NCBI RefSeq assembly: GCF_013409595.1
Contig: NZ_JACCBD010000001.1
Location: forward strand, 62,001-126,000
Direction of reading: 5' to 3'
DNA: 64,000 nt
Source: Leucobacter aridicollis
GTDB taxonomy: Bacteria > Actinomycetota > Actinomycetes > Actinomycetales > Microbacteriaceae
How positions within the stretch are numbered: position 1 is the first letter of the stretch; each line of letters opens with the position of its first letter. Below the pieces are notes generated by a model that saw nothing but the letters and a program-made list of their open reading frames with translations, searched no databases and was not told where the DNA came from. The position numbers and the translations under genes were made by a program. Below are positions 17,128-26,038 of this stretch, piece by piece.

Positions 17128-18312
17128 GTGAGTCAGAGTTCCGAAAGCACGCCGATCCGCATTCTGCTCGGCTGCGACACGTTCGCGCCCGATGTGAATG
17201 GCGCAGCGCGCTTTGCCGAGCGACTCGCGGCCGGCCTCGTCCGCCGCGGGCACGACGTCCACGTCGCCGCTCCCTCGAAGAAGCACAAGACCGTCGGCGC
17301 CTTCCGCGAGACCATCGAGGGCGAGCAGATGACGGTGCACCGCATCGCGAGCTTCCGCTGGTACCCGCACGATTGGCTGCGGTTCGTGCTGCCGTGGCGC
17401 GCGCGGCACTACGTCAAGCAGATCCTCGACCAGGTGAAGCCAGACGTGATCCACATCCAGTCGCACATCGTGATTGGCCGTGCCCTCGCGCATGAAGGGG
17501 CGAAGCGCGGCATTCGCATTGTGGCGACGAACCACGTTATGCCCGAGAACGTGCTCGACTTCACGCTGCTCCCGGAGCGCGCGAAGCGGCTGTTCGTGCG
17601 CTGGGGCTGGCGCGACGCTGACAGGGTACTCCGACGCGCGAAGGCGATCACGACGCCGACCCGCCGAGCCGCCGACTTCCTGGAGCGCAACACGTACCGT
17701 CGCGGCGTGCTCCCGGTGAGCTGCGGGCTCCGCGCGAGCGACTACACCGCGATCGTCGGGCCGCGCGAGCGGCACAAGCTCGTCTTCGTCGGACGGGTGA
17801 CGCTCGAGAAGGAGATCGACGTCATCATCCGCGCGCTCGACCGGCTCGATCCGAAGCTCGAGGCGACGCTCACGATCGTCGGAGACGGCGACCAGCGCAA
17901 GAACCTTGAGAAGCTCGTCGCCGAGCTTGGCCTCATGTCGCGCGTGCACTTCACAGGCCGCGTGAGTGACGAGGAACTGCGCGGGCACCTCACCGACGCC
18001 TCGGTGTTCGTGATCGCCTCAATCGCCGAGCTGCAGTCGATCGCCACGATGGAGGCGATGGCCTCAGGGCTGCCGATCGTTGCGGCCGACGCGATGGCGC
18101 TGCCCCACCTCGTGCATCACGGCGAGAACGGGTACCTGTTCCAGGCGGGCAACGACCGCGAGCTCGCGGACGCGCTGACTAAGGTGCTCACCGCGGACGC
18201 AGCCGAGTACGAACGGATGCAGCAGGAGTCGCTCACCGCCGTGCAGTCGCACGACATCGACCGCACCCTGGATACCTTCGAGTCCCTGTACCGGGGCACT
18301 CCCGTCGCATAG
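17128..18312 (+). CDS. GT4-family glycosyltransferase (mannosyltransferase-like)
   Basis: 394-residue GT-B enzyme. The N-terminal donor-independent fold begins LLGCDTFAPDVNGAARFAERLA and the C-terminal GT4 domain carries FVGRVTLEKEIDVIIRAL, the nucleotide-binding VGDGDQR, and an EX7E motif (ELQSIATME). These match PimB/MgtA-like lipid glycosyltransferases of actinobacteria; the acceptor is unknown. GTG start, with AAAGGA about 11 bp upstream. A second GT4 gene follows after 8 bp, so the two likely act on the same glycolipid or wall glycan. Confidence 0.92.
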   Translation: MSQSSESTPIRILLGCDTFAPDVNGAARFAERLAAGLVRRGHDVHVAAPSKKHKTVGAFRETIEGEQMTVHRIASFRWYPHDWLRFVLPWRARHYVKQILDQVKPDVIHIQSHIVIGRALAHEGAKRGIRIVATNHVMPENVLDFTLLPERAKRLFVRWGWRDADRVLRRAKAITTPTRRAADFLERNTYRRGVLPVSCGLRASDYTAIVGPRERHKLVFVGRVTLEKEIDVIIRALDRLDPKLEATLTIVGDGDQRKNLEKLVAELGLMSRVHFTGRVSDEELRGHLTDASVFVIASIAELQSIATMEAMASGLPIVAADAMALPHLVHHGENGYLFQAGNDRELADALTKVLTADAAEYERMQQESLTAVQSHDIDRTLDTFESLYRGTPVA

Positions 18313-18320
18313 CGCGCGCT

Positions 18321-19556
18321 ATGCACGTGCTCATCGTTACCGACCAGCACCCCGACTCGCTCGGCGGGGTGCAGGTCGCACTGCGCCTCCAGCGCAAGTT
18401 CCTGGAGCGAGCTGGCCACACCGTGAGCATCGCCGCGCCCGCGCTCCACAGGCGCGACTACACCGTCGCCCCGGCTGACCGAGCCGCGTACCTCGACCTG
18501 CCATCGACGCCGATCACGAGGGACCGCGAGTACGGGATTACCTGGCCCGGCAGGCGCAGCGACCGCGCGCTCGACCGTGCGCTCGCCGAGCGGGAGGCCG
18601 GTGGCGCGGGACCGGTCGACCTCGTGCACATCCAGGGCGACTTTTGGGGCGCGATGATCGGGCTCCGGGCGGCGAAGCGTCACCGGCTGCCGGTGATGTT
18701 TACGATGCACAACAACGTTGACGAGGGAACGCGCGCCGTCACCCCGCTCGCGCCGCTCGCGTTCGCTGGGCTGCGCGCCTGGCGCCGGCTTGCCGTCGGC
18801 CGTGTGCCGCGCCGGGAGCGTGAGCGCACCCGCGCGAGCGCCGCAGGGGCCTGGCGCTATCTCGCCGAGCTCACCGCAGGGGCGGCGCTCGTCACCGCGC
18901 CGTCCCGGCACTTCGCCGCCGAACTTGAGACGCACGGCGTCGGGGCCGGGGTCGAGGTCACGCAGGGCGGAGTCGACGACGAGGTCATTGGCGCGGTGCG
19001 CGCGGCCGACCGGGCTCCGCGGTCGCGCCCACGGCTCGTGTGGCTCGGCCGCATGAGCGGCGAGAAGCGAGTGCTTGAGTTCGTCGAAGCGCTCGGGGCA
19101 TCCGAAATCGACGCAGACGTCGCGCTCCACGGGGCCGGCCTGCTCCTCGGCAAGGTCGAGCGCAGGATCGCGGCGCTCGGCCTCCATGATCGGGTGCGCG
19201 TCGCGGGGCCCGTGCCCTACGAGGCCGCGCTCGCCGCGATGCGGGACGCCGATGCCCTCGTGCAGACATCAATCGGATTCGAGACCCAGGGGCTCACCCC
19301 CTACGAAGCCGCCGCGCTCGGCACGCCGACGATCTTCTGCGACGAAAACATCTTCACGGACCTCGCGGTCTCGCCCGCCTGGCTCGCGCAAGACTCGAGC
19401 GTCGCCGCTCTGGCGGACGCGTTGCGGACCGCCGTGTCGGAGATCGAGACGCGGCCGGGGGACCTGCGAGTACCCGCAGCCGCGGGGGAGCGGCTGCTGC
19501 AGTCCACGAGGACCGCCGCGATGATCGAGCTCTACGCTCGGGTCATCGGGAAGTAA
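18321..19556 (+). CDS. GT4-family glycosyltransferase
   Basis: 411-residue GT-B enzyme, second of a pair. The N-terminus (DQHPDSLGGVQVALRLQRKFLERAGH) is the acceptor-side Rossmann fold. The C-terminal half has LVWLGRMSGEKRVLEFVEAL and the EX7E motif ETQGLTPYE used for the nucleotide sugar. It follows the first glycosyltransferase by 8 bp in the same direction and is probably co-transcribed. Its stop codon abuts that of the convergent secreted protein. Donor and acceptor unknown. Confidence 0.9.
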   Translation: MHVLIVTDQHPDSLGGVQVALRLQRKFLERAGHTVSIAAPALHRRDYTVAPADRAAYLDLPSTPITRDREYGITWPGRRSDRALDRALAEREAGGAGPVDLVHIQGDFWGAMIGLRAAKRHRLPVMFTMHNNVDEGTRAVTPLAPLAFAGLRAWRRLAVGRVPRRERERTRASAAGAWRYLAELTAGAALVTAPSRHFAAELETHGVGAGVEVTQGGVDDEVIGAVRAADRAPRSRPRLVWLGRMSGEKRVLEFVEALGASEIDADVALHGAGLLLGKVERRIAALGLHDRVRVAGPVPYEAALAAMRDADALVQTSIGFETQGLTPYEAAALGTPTIFCDENIFTDLAVSPAWLAQDSSVAALADALRTAVSEIETRPGDLRVPAAAGERLLQSTRTAAMIELYARVIGK

Positions 19557-20195
19557 CTAGAAGCGCCAGGCCACTGCCTGGAAGCCTGCCGGCGGCTTCG
19601 GTACCCACGACTCGTCGGCCTGGACGTAGCCCGACCCGGTCGGGTTGTTCGACTCGATGATCTGGTAGGTGCCGTCGTCGTTGACGCCGGTCACGAGCAC
19701 GGTGTGCACGCCAGAGACCCACGACGTGGGGAACTGGAGGTGCTCGTACTGGATCACGTCGCCGGGCTGCGCCTCTGTGGGCGACAGCCGGAGGGCTCCC
19801 GTGTAGTTCGAGACGGGGTCGCCGCCGCCGGTCCAGGCGCCGCCGCCTGCGCGGATCCAGCGCTGGGCGGAAACGATGCACTCACCGGGGGCTCCCCAGC
19901 CGGTGGCGCGGCTCGTTCCGAGCTCGGCGGTGGCCGCGGCGATCGCCGCGTCGACGTCGAATCCGTGCGCGGCAGAACTGTTCGCGCTCTCGGACTCGGC
20001 GAGCACCGAGCTGATCGGCGCGAGCGGCGCGGTCCCAGTGTCGGTGCTCAGGGCCTGCGTGGTGAGAGAGATGGTCGGCGCAGCTGACGCTGCGGTGAAC
20101 TCTTCAGTCTCGATTGCGCCTGCGGGGGCTGCTCCCAGTGCGAAGGTCACAGCTGCTACGAGCGAGACCACAAAGGGTTTGGCGGGTGATGGCAC
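19557..20195 (-). CDS. Secreted CHAP-like cysteine amidase/peptidase
   Basis: 212-residue exported protein. A signal peptide (residues 1-27, ending AAPAGA) is followed by a low-complexity linker. The C-terminal domain has the layout of CHAP/NlpC-type papain folds: Cys106 in GECIVSAQRW, His164 in GVHTVLVTG and Asn183/184 in ESNNP. This suggests cleavage of peptidoglycan peptides or a related amide bond outside the cell. GTG start, with GGAG about 8 bp upstream. It is monocistronic. The family call rests on the Cys/His/Asn spacing, so a different papain-like family is possible. Confidence 0.75.
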   Translation of the reverse strand: MPSPAKPFVVSLVAAVTFALGAAPAGAIETEEFTAASAAPTISLTTQALSTDTGTAPLAPISSVLAESESANSSAAHGFDVDAAIAAATAELGTSRATGWGAPGECIVSAQRWIRAGGGAWTGGGDPVSNYTGALRLSPTEAQPGDVIQYEHLQFPTSWVSGVHTVLVTGVNDDGTYQIIESNNPTGSGYVQADESWVPKPPAGFQAVAWRF

Positions 20196-20432
20196 TCAGA
20201 GACTCCAAAACGTTGATAATTGCGAGACCGGTGGGCCTGCAACCTTTCCAGTATGCGTTACGTTTCCGTTACATTCAAGCTCGGCTGCGTTTTCTCAGGT
20301 TCGCGAGCGCCCGTACGGGGCCGTCTGGGGCGCTCGTGGGGCCCAGAATTCGGCTCACTTGCAGGCGTGGCGCGAGGGGCGCTCGGAACACGCTAGACTT
20401 GTCGGCGTTGGTTGAGTTCGCTCGCCCAGCAA

Positions 20433-20520
20433 GGAGGATTCGCCTAGCGGCCTATGGCGCACGCCTGGAACGCGTGTTGGGTTCACGCCCTCAGGGGTTC
20501 AAATCCCCTATCCTCCGCCA
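20433..20520 (+). tRNA. tRNA-Ser (anticodon GGA)
   Basis: Cloverleaf drawn by eye: acceptor GGAGGAT pairs with ATCCTCC, discriminator G and encoded CCA at the end. The anticodon stem CACGC/GCGTG encloses CTGGAAC with GGA at 20467-20469, reading UCC serine codons. A long class II variable arm precedes the T stem (GGGG-TTCAAAT-CCCC). 88 nt including CCA. Confidence 0.97.
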
Positions 20521-20525
20521 GTGCG

Positions 20526-20555
20526 AAAGCCCCTCACCTCGGTGAGGGGCTTTTT
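20526..20555 (+). terminator. Intrinsic terminator of tRNA-Ser
   Basis: Hairpin AGCCCCTCACC-TC-GGTGAGGGGCT followed by a TTTTT run and preceded by AAA; a textbook rho-independent terminator 5 bp after the tRNA. Confidence 0.93.
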
Positions 20556-20728
20556 CGTGCGCCGCCGCGTCCCTGCGGGTTCTGGGTCCGCCAGGGCGGG
20601 GGCTCATCGTAGGTATTTCACAGTACGGGCATGGCGCGTCGGCAGTTCCCCAACACAGTTCGACAACAAAACGCCATGATCCAGTCCGCGTATGGAGCGG
20701 GATAGATACTCTGGCTACATCCGAAGTT

Positions 20729-20744
20729 GTGTAGCTCGCTACAC
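20729..20744. promoter_or_regulatory. GTGTAGC-TC-GCTACAC palindrome upstream of amino-acid importer
   Basis: Perfect 7-bp inverted repeat with a 2-bp centre, 53 bp upstream of the solute-binding protein ATG. Position suggests an operator or promoter element. The protein that would bind it is unknown. Confidence 0.4.
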
Positions 20745-20797
20745 TCGGCTTCGAGGTTTCACCGTCTGAATACCCCACCCTCATAAAGGAGGAATCG

Positions 20798-21691
20798 ATG
20801 AAGATTCGCTACGCACTCCCAGCCCTCGCCGCAGTGGCAGCGCTTGCGCTCACCGGCTGCGTGAACAACGCCGAGAAGGAGGGGACCAGCGGCGGCACCG
20901 AGACTGCCGCGACGATCAAGGCAGACGACGCCGCGGTTGCGCTGCTTCCCGCCGACGTCAAGGACGCAGGCGCACTCTCGATCGGAACCGATGCCGAGTA
21001 CCCGCCGAACGAGTACAAGGACGCAAACGGCGAGCCCGTCGGCTGGGGCGTCGATCTCGCGGAGGCCGTCGCCGCAAAGCTCGGCCTCGAGCCGAAGTGG
21101 GAGATCCTCGGGTTTGACAGCATCATCCCCCGCATCCAGGAGGGCGTGCTGAACATGGGCTCGTCGTCGTTCACGGATAACGTCGAGCGCCAGAAGTCGG
21201 TCGACTTCGTCAACTTCCTGAACGCCGGCTCGCAGTGGGCGGCGCCGATTGGCTCGGACATCGACCCCGACGACGCCTGCGGGCTCACCATCGCCGTCCA
21301 GACCGGAACCGTGCAGCACACGGACGAGCTGCCGGCGAAGACCGCAGCCTGCGAGGCCGCAGGCAAGGAAGCGATCGAGATCCTGCCGTTCGACGGCCAG
21401 CCCGAGGTGACGAACGCCGTGATCAACGGCAAGGCAGACGCCTTCTCGGCGGACCTGCCGGTCACGGGCGACGCCGTCGGCAAGCTCAGCGATCAGCTCG
21501 AGGCCGTCGGCGAGATGTTCGACGCGGCTCCCTACGGCTTCGCGACCCAGAAGGGCAGCGACATGACCAAGGCCGTCCAGGCAGCGCTGCAGTCGCTCAT
21601 CGACGACGGCACCTACCTCGAGATTCTTAAGGGCGCGGGCATCGAGTCCGGCGCGCTCGACGAGGCGACAATTAACGCCGGCGCGAACTAG
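20798..21691 (+). CDS. Amino-acid ABC transporter substrate-binding lipoprotein
   Basis: 297-residue family 3 solute-binding protein. A lipoprotein signal ends in LTGC (Cys21 lipidation). The mature part shows the polar amino-acid binding pattern: IGTDAEYPPNEYKD, WGVDLAEAVAAKLGL, and ITYS-like VINGKADAFSADLPVT. Strong SD (AAAGGAGGA) before ATG. First gene of a three-gene importer; a hairpin after its stop would give more binding protein than membrane components. The exact amino acid is not predictable. Confidence 0.94.
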   Translation: MKIRYALPALAAVAALALTGCVNNAEKEGTSGGTETAATIKADDAAVALLPADVKDAGALSIGTDAEYPPNEYKDANGEPVGWGVDLAEAVAAKLGLEPKWEILGFDSIIPRIQEGVLNMGSSSFTDNVERQKSVDFVNFLNAGSQWAAPIGSDIDPDDACGLTIAVQTGTVQHTDELPAKTAACEAAGKEAIEILPFDGQPEVTNAVINGKADAFSADLPVTGDAVGKLSDQLEAVGEMFDAAPYGFATQKGSDMTKAVQAALQSLIDDGTYLEILKGAGIESGALDEATINAGAN

Positions 21692-21702
21692 CAACCGGAT
21701 GC

Positions 21703-21735
21703 AGGGGCGGTCAGTGGCACACGCTGGCCGCCCCT
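21703..21735 (+). terminator. Intercistronic attenuator hairpin
   Basis: 12-bp stem AGGGGCGGTCAG / CTGGCCGCCCCT (one G-U) with a 9-nt loop, 11 bp after the binding-protein stop and 25 bp before the permease. Likely partial terminator or 3' stabiliser, common after binding-protein genes. Confidence 0.65.
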
Positions 21736-21760
21736 ATTCAATGACCGAGGAAGTGCAGAA

Positions 21761-22780
21761 ATGACACACTCACCAGCCGACGGCCCCGTGCAACACGCGG
21801 AGCCGGCGCCCATCGAAGCGATCAAGCTTCGGCACCCGTGGCGGACCGTGTTCGCCGTCGTACTCATCGTGCTCGTCGGGATCTTCGTCTACGACGCCGC
21901 GGTGAACCGCCCCGTCTACAACTGGGCGGAGGTCGGCACCTACGTCTTCGACACCCGGATCGTGTCGGCCATCGGATACACCCTGCAGCTCACCGTGTAC
22001 TCGATGATCATCGCAATCGTGCTCGGTGTTGCGCTCGCCGTGATGCGGCTGTCGCCAAACCCGGTGGTGCGCGTGGTGGCCTGGGTCTACCTGTGGATCT
22101 TCCGCGGCACCCCCGTCTACGTGCAGCTCACGTTCTGGGGCCTCGTGCCCGCGATCTACAAGTCGATCGAGCTCGGCATCCCGTTCACTGACGCCGTGGT
22201 CACTATCGCGACCAAGGAACTGCTCAGCTTCTTCACGCTCGCGGTCATCGGCCTCGCGCTGAACGAGGCCGCATACATGGCAGAGATCGTCCGCGCCGGC
22301 CTCCTCGCAGTCGACAAGGGGCAGGACGAGGCGGCCACGGCACTCGGCCTCGGCTGGTGGCACACCATGACCCGGGTCGTCCTCCCGCAGGCGATGCGCG
22401 TGATCATCCCCCCGACAGGCAACGAGGTGATCTCGATGCTGAAGACGACCTCGCTCGTCACGGCGGTCCCGTTCACCCTCGAGCTCTACACGCGCTCCCG
22501 GGATATCGCCGCCGTCACCTACCAGCCAGTCCCGATGCTCATCGTCGCGTCGATCTGGTACCTCGTCATCACCTCGGTCCTCATGGTCGGCCAGTACTAC
22601 CTCGAGAAGCACTTCGCAAAGGGCGTCGGCCAGCGCCCCGACATCCAGCGGCCGAGCGTCGCGACGGCGTCGATTACCGTCGTCGGCGAGACCGGCTCGG
22701 AACACGCGAAGTACACCGAAGCCGACGGCCGCACGAGCATCGTGCCACCGCACTCAGGAACAGGGGGAGGCGGACGATGA
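21761..22780 (+). CDS. Amino-acid ABC transporter permease
   Basis: 339-residue inner-membrane subunit of a HisM/GlnP-type importer. About five to six helices; the coupling (EAA) loop reads [24 protein letters not shown] near residues 188-207, and [17 protein letters not shown] begins the conserved permease domain. A longer than usual hydrophilic C-terminus extends past residue 290. SD GAGGAAG upstream of ATG. Its stop overlaps the ATPase start by 4 bp (ATGA). Confidence 0.94.
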   Translation: MTHSPADGPVQHAEPAPIEAIKLRHPWRTVFAVVLIVLVGIFVYDAAVNRPVYNWAEVGTYVFDTRIVSAIGYTLQLTVYSMIIAIVLGVALAVMRLSPNPVVRVVAWVYLWIFRGTPVYVQLTFWGLVPAIYKSIELGIPFTDAVVTIATKELLSFFTLAVIGLALNEAAYMAEIVRAGLLAVDKGQDEAATALGLGWWHTMTRVVLPQAMRVIIPPTGNEVISMLKTTSLVTAVPFTLELYTRSRDIAAVTYQPVPMLIVASIWYLVITSVLMVGQYYLEKHFAKGVGQRPDIQRPSVATASITVVGETGSEHAKYTEADGRTSIVPPHSGTGGGGR

Positions 22781-23556
22781 CCGACGCACTCACAACCACG
22801 CCAATGGTGAAGGCCGAGGCGCTCTCGAAGTCGTACGGCTCGAACGAGGTGCTGAAGTCGATCTCGCTCGAGGTCCAGCGCGGCGAGGTTCTCTGCCTCG
22901 TCGGCCCCTCCGGTTCGGGAAAGTCGACGTTCCTGCGCTGCATCAACCACCTCGAGACGATCAACGCCGGCAGGCTCTCGGTTGACGGCGAGCTCGTCGG
23001 GTACCGGCAGCACGGCGACAAGATCTACGAAATGCGGCCGCGGGAGGCAGCGAAGCAGCGACGCGACATCGGCATGGTGTTCCAGCGCTTCAACCTGTTC
23101 CCGCACAAGACCGCGCTCGAGAACGTCATGATGGCGCCGACGCTCCTAAAGAAGGGCTCGAAGTCCGCGCTGCAGTCGCGCGCGATGGAGCTGCTCGCCC
23201 GGGTGGGGCTTGCCGATAGGCACGACTACTACCCCGCGCACCTATCGGGCGGTCAGCAGCAGCGCGTCGCGATCGCTCGCGCCCTCGCGATGGATCCAAA
23301 GCTCATGCTGTTCGACGAGCCGACGAGCGCGCTCGACCCCGAACTCGTGGGAGAGGTCCTCGACGTGATGAAGGGGCTCGCAGAGAGCGGGATGACGATG
23401 ATCGTCGTCACGCACGAGATGGGCTTCGCGAAGCAGGTCGCCGACAAGCTCGTCTTCATGGATGGCGGCGTCGTCGTCGAATCGGGAGACCCCGTTGAGG
23501 TGCTCACGAACCCGCAGCGCGAGCGCACCAAGGTGTTCCTCTCCAAGGTGCTCTAA
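22777..23556 (+). CDS. Amino-acid ABC transporter ATP-binding protein
   Basis: 259-residue GlnQ/HisP-type ATPase that powers the importer. Walker [11 protein letters not shown]-loop at [12 protein letters not shown], signature LSGGQQQR and Walker [13 protein letters not shown] are all intact. The ATG at 22777 overlaps the permease stop by 4 bp; a longer in-frame reading begins inside the permease and is rejected. Last gene of the operon, followed by a strong hairpin. Confidence 0.96.
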   Translation: MTDALTTTPMVKAEALSKSYGSNEVLKSISLEVQRGEVLCLVGPSGSGKSTFLRCINHLETINAGRLSVDGELVGYRQHGDKIYEMRPREAAKQRRDIGMVFQRFNLFPHKTALENVMMAPTLLKKGSKSALQSRAMELLARVGLADRHDYYPAHLSGGQQQRVAIARALAMDPKLMLFDEPTSALDPELVGEVLDVMKGLAESGMTMIVVTHEMGFAKQVADKLVFMDGGVVVESGDPVEVLTNPQRERTKVFLSKVL

Positions 23557-23586
23557 CCTCCAGCGCACACGGGCCTGAGACAGCAC

Positions 23587-23625
23587 AACGGCCGGCGATC
23601 CTGATCGAATGGATCGCCGGCCGTT
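23587..23625. terminator. Bidirectional terminator hairpin
   Basis: Perfect 15-bp stem AACGGCCGGCGATCC and complement around a 9-nt loop, between the convergent amino-acid ATPase and cytidylyltransferase genes. Confidence 0.8.
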
Positions 23626-23662
23626 CGCGTGCGGCCCGCCGCCGCGGCGCGTGCCCGGGAGG

Positions 23663-24061
23663 CTAGGAGTTGACGCCCAGGTCGCGCTTGATCTTGGTCG
23701 TCGAGACGCCCTCGGTGCGGTCGAGGTACACGACGTTGCAGTACGGGGTGAGGATCTCGAAGCGCTCATCGCCCTCCCAGTCGCCACCCATCACGACGGT
23801 GTCGATCTCGTACTTGCGCACGTCCTCGATCTTCTGGTCCCACGAGTCCTCGGGGATCACCAGGTCGACGTAGCGCACGGCCTCGAGCATGTTCTTGCGG
23901 GTCTCGAAGTCGTGATACGTCTTCTTGCCCTTGCCTGCGTTGAACTCCTCGGTGGAGGCCGCGACGACGAGGTAGTCGCCGAGGCTCCGCGCGCGCTTGA
24001 GGAGCCGAATGTGGCCCCAGTGGAGCAGGTCAAAGGTGCCGTAGGTCAGGATCCGCTTCAT
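23663..24061 (-). CDS. Glycerol-3-phosphate cytidylyltransferase-like nucleotidyltransferase
   Basis: 132-residue TagD-like enzyme that would make CDP-glycerol from CTP and glycerol-3-phosphate for wall polymers. It has the nucleotide-binding HxGH (GTFDLLHWGH, residues 7-16) and the RTxGVSTTKIKR signature near the C-terminus. The length matches TagD. Start ATG is preceded by TAGGAT at a 6-bp gap (24068-24073), so leaderless. No teichoic acid genes are adjacent. An FAD synthetase-like or other small cytidylyltransferase is less likely. Confidence 0.88.
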   Translation of the reverse strand: MKRILTYGTFDLLHWGHIRLLKRARSLGDYLVVAASTEEFNAGKGKKTYHDFETRKNMLEAVRYVDLVIPEDSWDQKIEDVRKYEIDTVVMGGDWEGDERFEILTPYCNVVYLDRTEGVSTTKIKRDLGVNS

Positions 24062-24178
24062 CCCGCCATCCTATTAGCCCCCGCTGAGGTTCGCGCGTCT
24101 CGGCAAAAACCCTGGTTGCGCCGCCCGAACCTGCGTAGACTCTGTGGCACACGTTTCACCGCTGAAAGGGGAGCGACC

Positions 24179-24409
24179 ATGGCTGAAGAAACTAAGAAGG
24201 CACTGCCGGATCACGAATCTGATCCCGCCAGGACCCCGGGTGACGGCTGGGTCGGTGAGGGCGGCGCATCGCACCTCGGACCAGCGACACACACCGCCTC
24301 TGGCCGCGAGGACGCCGATGAAGCCGAAGGCACTGAGGGCTCCGGTGATTCTGAGGGCTCTGAGGGCTCTGAGGGTTCTGTCGACGAGGCGGACGGGGCC
24401 GGCGCCTAG
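24179..24409 (+). CDS. Small acidic protein with Glu-Gly-Ser repeats
   Basis: 76-residue protein not recognised. It is hydrophilic, rich in Glu, Asp, Gly and Ser, with no hydrophobic core, so probably disordered. The C-terminal third repeats SEGSEGSEGS, encoded by a 9-bp tandem repeat (GAGGGCTCT) around 24350-24380 that may vary in length between strains. AAAGGGGA forms an SD 7 bp before ATG. A longer frame back to 23609 overlaps the convergent cytidylyltransferase and is rejected. Stand-alone gene. Confidence 0.65.
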   Translation: MAEETKKALPDHESDPARTPGDGWVGEGGASHLGPATHTASGREDADEAEGTEGSGDSEGSEGSEGSVDEADGAGA

Positions 24410-24490
24410 CCTGCCCGCACGTCCCAGCTCAGGTGTGCCGCAGGCTCGCCGGCGAGCCTGCCCCTCCCGCGTGCCTGCACTTCCCGCGTG

Positions 24491-24543
24491 AGTTGGCACT
24501 TGGTGTCGCTTTGAGCCGCTCATAGCGACACCAAGTGCCAACT
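24491..24543. repeat. 53-nt near-perfect palindrome in an empty gap
   Basis: 20-bp perfect arms starting AGTTGGCACTTGG, then a T-T mismatch, a further TGAG/CTCA stem and a CCG loop. It lies in the 216-bp convergent gap between the small acidic protein and the SCO4848-type gene. It could act as a bidirectional terminator or be a dispersed palindromic repeat; no T-run follows. Confidence 0.7.
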
Positions 24544-24625
24544 GTGGCGCGTGGCTGCCATCGGCTGGGTTGGCTGGGTCGGCCGGGCCGCCGGGGCCGT
24601 GCCGGTCGCCGGCGGAGCCGTGCCG

Positions 24626-24844
24626 CTAGCCCTGGGTAAGTACGAGCACGCCCGCGACCGCCGACACCGCGGCGATGAGGAGCGCGATCGAGATCAGCAC
24701 CGCGTGCACGGTGAGGAACTTGGTCGCGCGACCCTGCTCGTCGCGAGCGCGCGGGTCCTGAGTGACGCGAGTCCAGAAGCGCGGCCACACAATGACGTTG
24801 TAGACAGCGTTGATGAGCAACAGGATTCCTGCGAAGACGACCAT
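24626..24844 (-). CDS. SCO4848-family small membrane protein
   Basis: 72-residue protein with two transmembrane helices (about 1-18 and 44-70). Between them lies the signature of the actinobacterial SCO4848 family: VWPRFWTRVTQDPRARD and TKFLTVHAVL. Function unknown. ATG start follows TAGACT by 6 bp (24851-24856), so leaderless. It is divergent from the thioesterase gene with a 50-bp gap. Confidence 0.82.
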   Translation of the reverse strand: MVVFAGILLLINAVYNVIVWPRFWTRVTQDPRARDEQGRATKFLTVHAVLISIALLIAAVSAVAGVLVLTQG

Positions 24845-24894
24845 GGTCTCAGTCTACGACCCGGAAATCGCGAGGCTTCGCCTAGGCTTTAGCT

Positions 24895-25308
24895 ATGAGC
24901 GGCCACAGAGACATCGTACGCAAATGGGTGAAGCCAGAGGATCTGAACCAGCACGACGCGCTGTTCGGTGGGCGCCTGCTCGAGTGGGTTGACGAGGAGG
25001 CTGCGATCGTCGCGGTGGTGCAGCTCGGCACCACGGATCTCGTCACCCGGCACATGTCGGCCGTCGATTTCGTCGGCAGGGCGAACCGCGGAGACCTGCT
25101 CGAGCTCGAATACCGCGTCGTCGCGTTCGGCCGCACCTCGATCACGCTGAGCTGCCGAGTGGACAACGTGGTCACCGGGCAGGAGATCCTGCGCCTCGAC
25201 AGCATCGTGTTCGTCGCCGTCGACGACGCGGGCAGCCCCCGCCCGCACGGCTTCACTGACCCCACGACGGGAACCGAGCGCCTGCGCGCCGGGAGCGAAC
25301 GCTCCTAG
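24895..25308 (+). CDS. Acyl-CoA thioesterase (hotdog fold)
   Basis: 137-residue single-hotdog hydrolase of the YciA/BFIT acyl-CoA type that releases CoA from acyl-CoAs in the cytosol. The conserved start HDALFGGRLLEWVDEEAAI (residues 20-38) holds the usual Asn/Asp-x-x-Gly-G pattern and is followed by MSAVDFVGRANRGDLLELEYRV. The ATG is 6 bp after TAGGCT (24883-24888), so leaderless. Its stop overlaps the convergent GNAT gene by 4 bp. Confidence 0.9.
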   Translation: MSGHRDIVRKWVKPEDLNQHDALFGGRLLEWVDEEAAIVAVVQLGTTDLVTRHMSAVDFVGRANRGDLLELEYRVVAFGRTSITLSCRVDNVVTGQEILRLDSIVFVAVDDAGSPRPHGFTDPTTGTERLRAGSERS

Positions 25309-25751
25309 ACGGTGATGTCGTAGGTCACCCACGGCGTCTGCGTTGCAACCTTGTCGTACAGGCTGCGTGCGGTCGCGTTCGAGTCGGCGGTGATCCACCG
25401 GACGAGCGTCGCACCCTCGTCTCGCGCGATCTCCTCGAGGCGGCGAATGAGGGCCGAGCCCGCCCCCATGCCGCGGGCCGCCGGAGTGGTGAACAGGTCA
25501 TCGAGGTAGATGCAGGTCGAGCCCGCGAGCGGCCGCGCGAAGCTGCGGTAGTGGGCGAGGCCAACGATCTCGCCGTCAAGCTCCGCGACGAGGCCGCGCG
25601 TCTCGTGCGCAGGATCGTGGAGCCAACCCCACACCGTGTCGAACACCGCCGGGTCGTGCTCCTTCTCGTAGAAATCGCGGTAGCCGCGGTAGGTGGCCTG
25701 CCACGCCTCGCGCTCGGCGGGGTCGACCGCCCGAATCGTGAGCGCGCTCAC
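25305..25751 (-). CDS. GNAT-family N-acetyltransferase
   Basis: 148-residue acetyltransferase using acetyl-CoA. The pyrophosphate-binding loop is AARGMGAGSALIRRLEE near residues 93-109, preceded by the β4 strand CIYLDDLFTTP. Substrate unknown. Start overlaps the cupin stop by 4 bp (25748-25751), so these two are an operon. Confidence 0.9.
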   Translation of the reverse strand: MSALTIRAVDPAEREAWQATYRGYRDFYEKEHDPAVFDTVWGWLHDPAHETRGLVAELDGEIVGLAHYRSFARPLAGSTCIYLDDLFTTPAARGMGAGSALIRRLEEIARDEGATLVRWITADSNATARSLYDKVATQTPWVTYDITV

Positions 25752-26038
25752 GCGAGCCGCTCCACTTCAACGAAGACGATGTCTGCGGCCGAGTCTGGGT
25801 TCGACACCTCGTGCTCGGATCCCGCGGGGCGGGTGTAGCTCACGCCGTGTTCGAGCGCAGCGTCGATGACGCTCCCGTCTGCGTTCGTGACCCGCATTGT
25901 GTCGGTGACGAGCGGGATTACGACGTACTCAAAGTCGTGACGGTGCATGGGGATCACGCCACCCGGCTTGATCGTCCACTGCGTGACGCGGAAGTGTTCG
26001 TTCTCAAGTTGCACGTCGCCGTGCGATCCGGTGCTCAT
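25748..26038 (-). CDS. Cupin-domain protein
   Basis: 96-residue single-domain cupin. The first cupin motif is MHRHDFEYVVIPL (residues 31-43) with metal-ligand histidines, and the second motif contains SYTRPAGSEHEV. Small cupins of this kind bind metal and may be isomerases or ligand-binding proteins. AAGGGGA acts as SD. First gene of a two-gene operon with the GNAT acetyltransferase; joint role unknown. Confidence 0.88.
   Translation of the reverse strand: MSTGSHGDVQLENEHFRVTQWTIKPGGVIPMHRHDFEYVVIPLVTDTMRVTNADGSVIDAALEHGVSYTRPAGSEHEVSNPDSAADIVFVEVERLA

Noticed and set aside
22357..22776. Extended start for the amino-acid ABC ATPase
   Set aside because: The extra 140 residues are a shifted frame inside the permease; ATG 22777 gives the family start and a 4-bp overlap.
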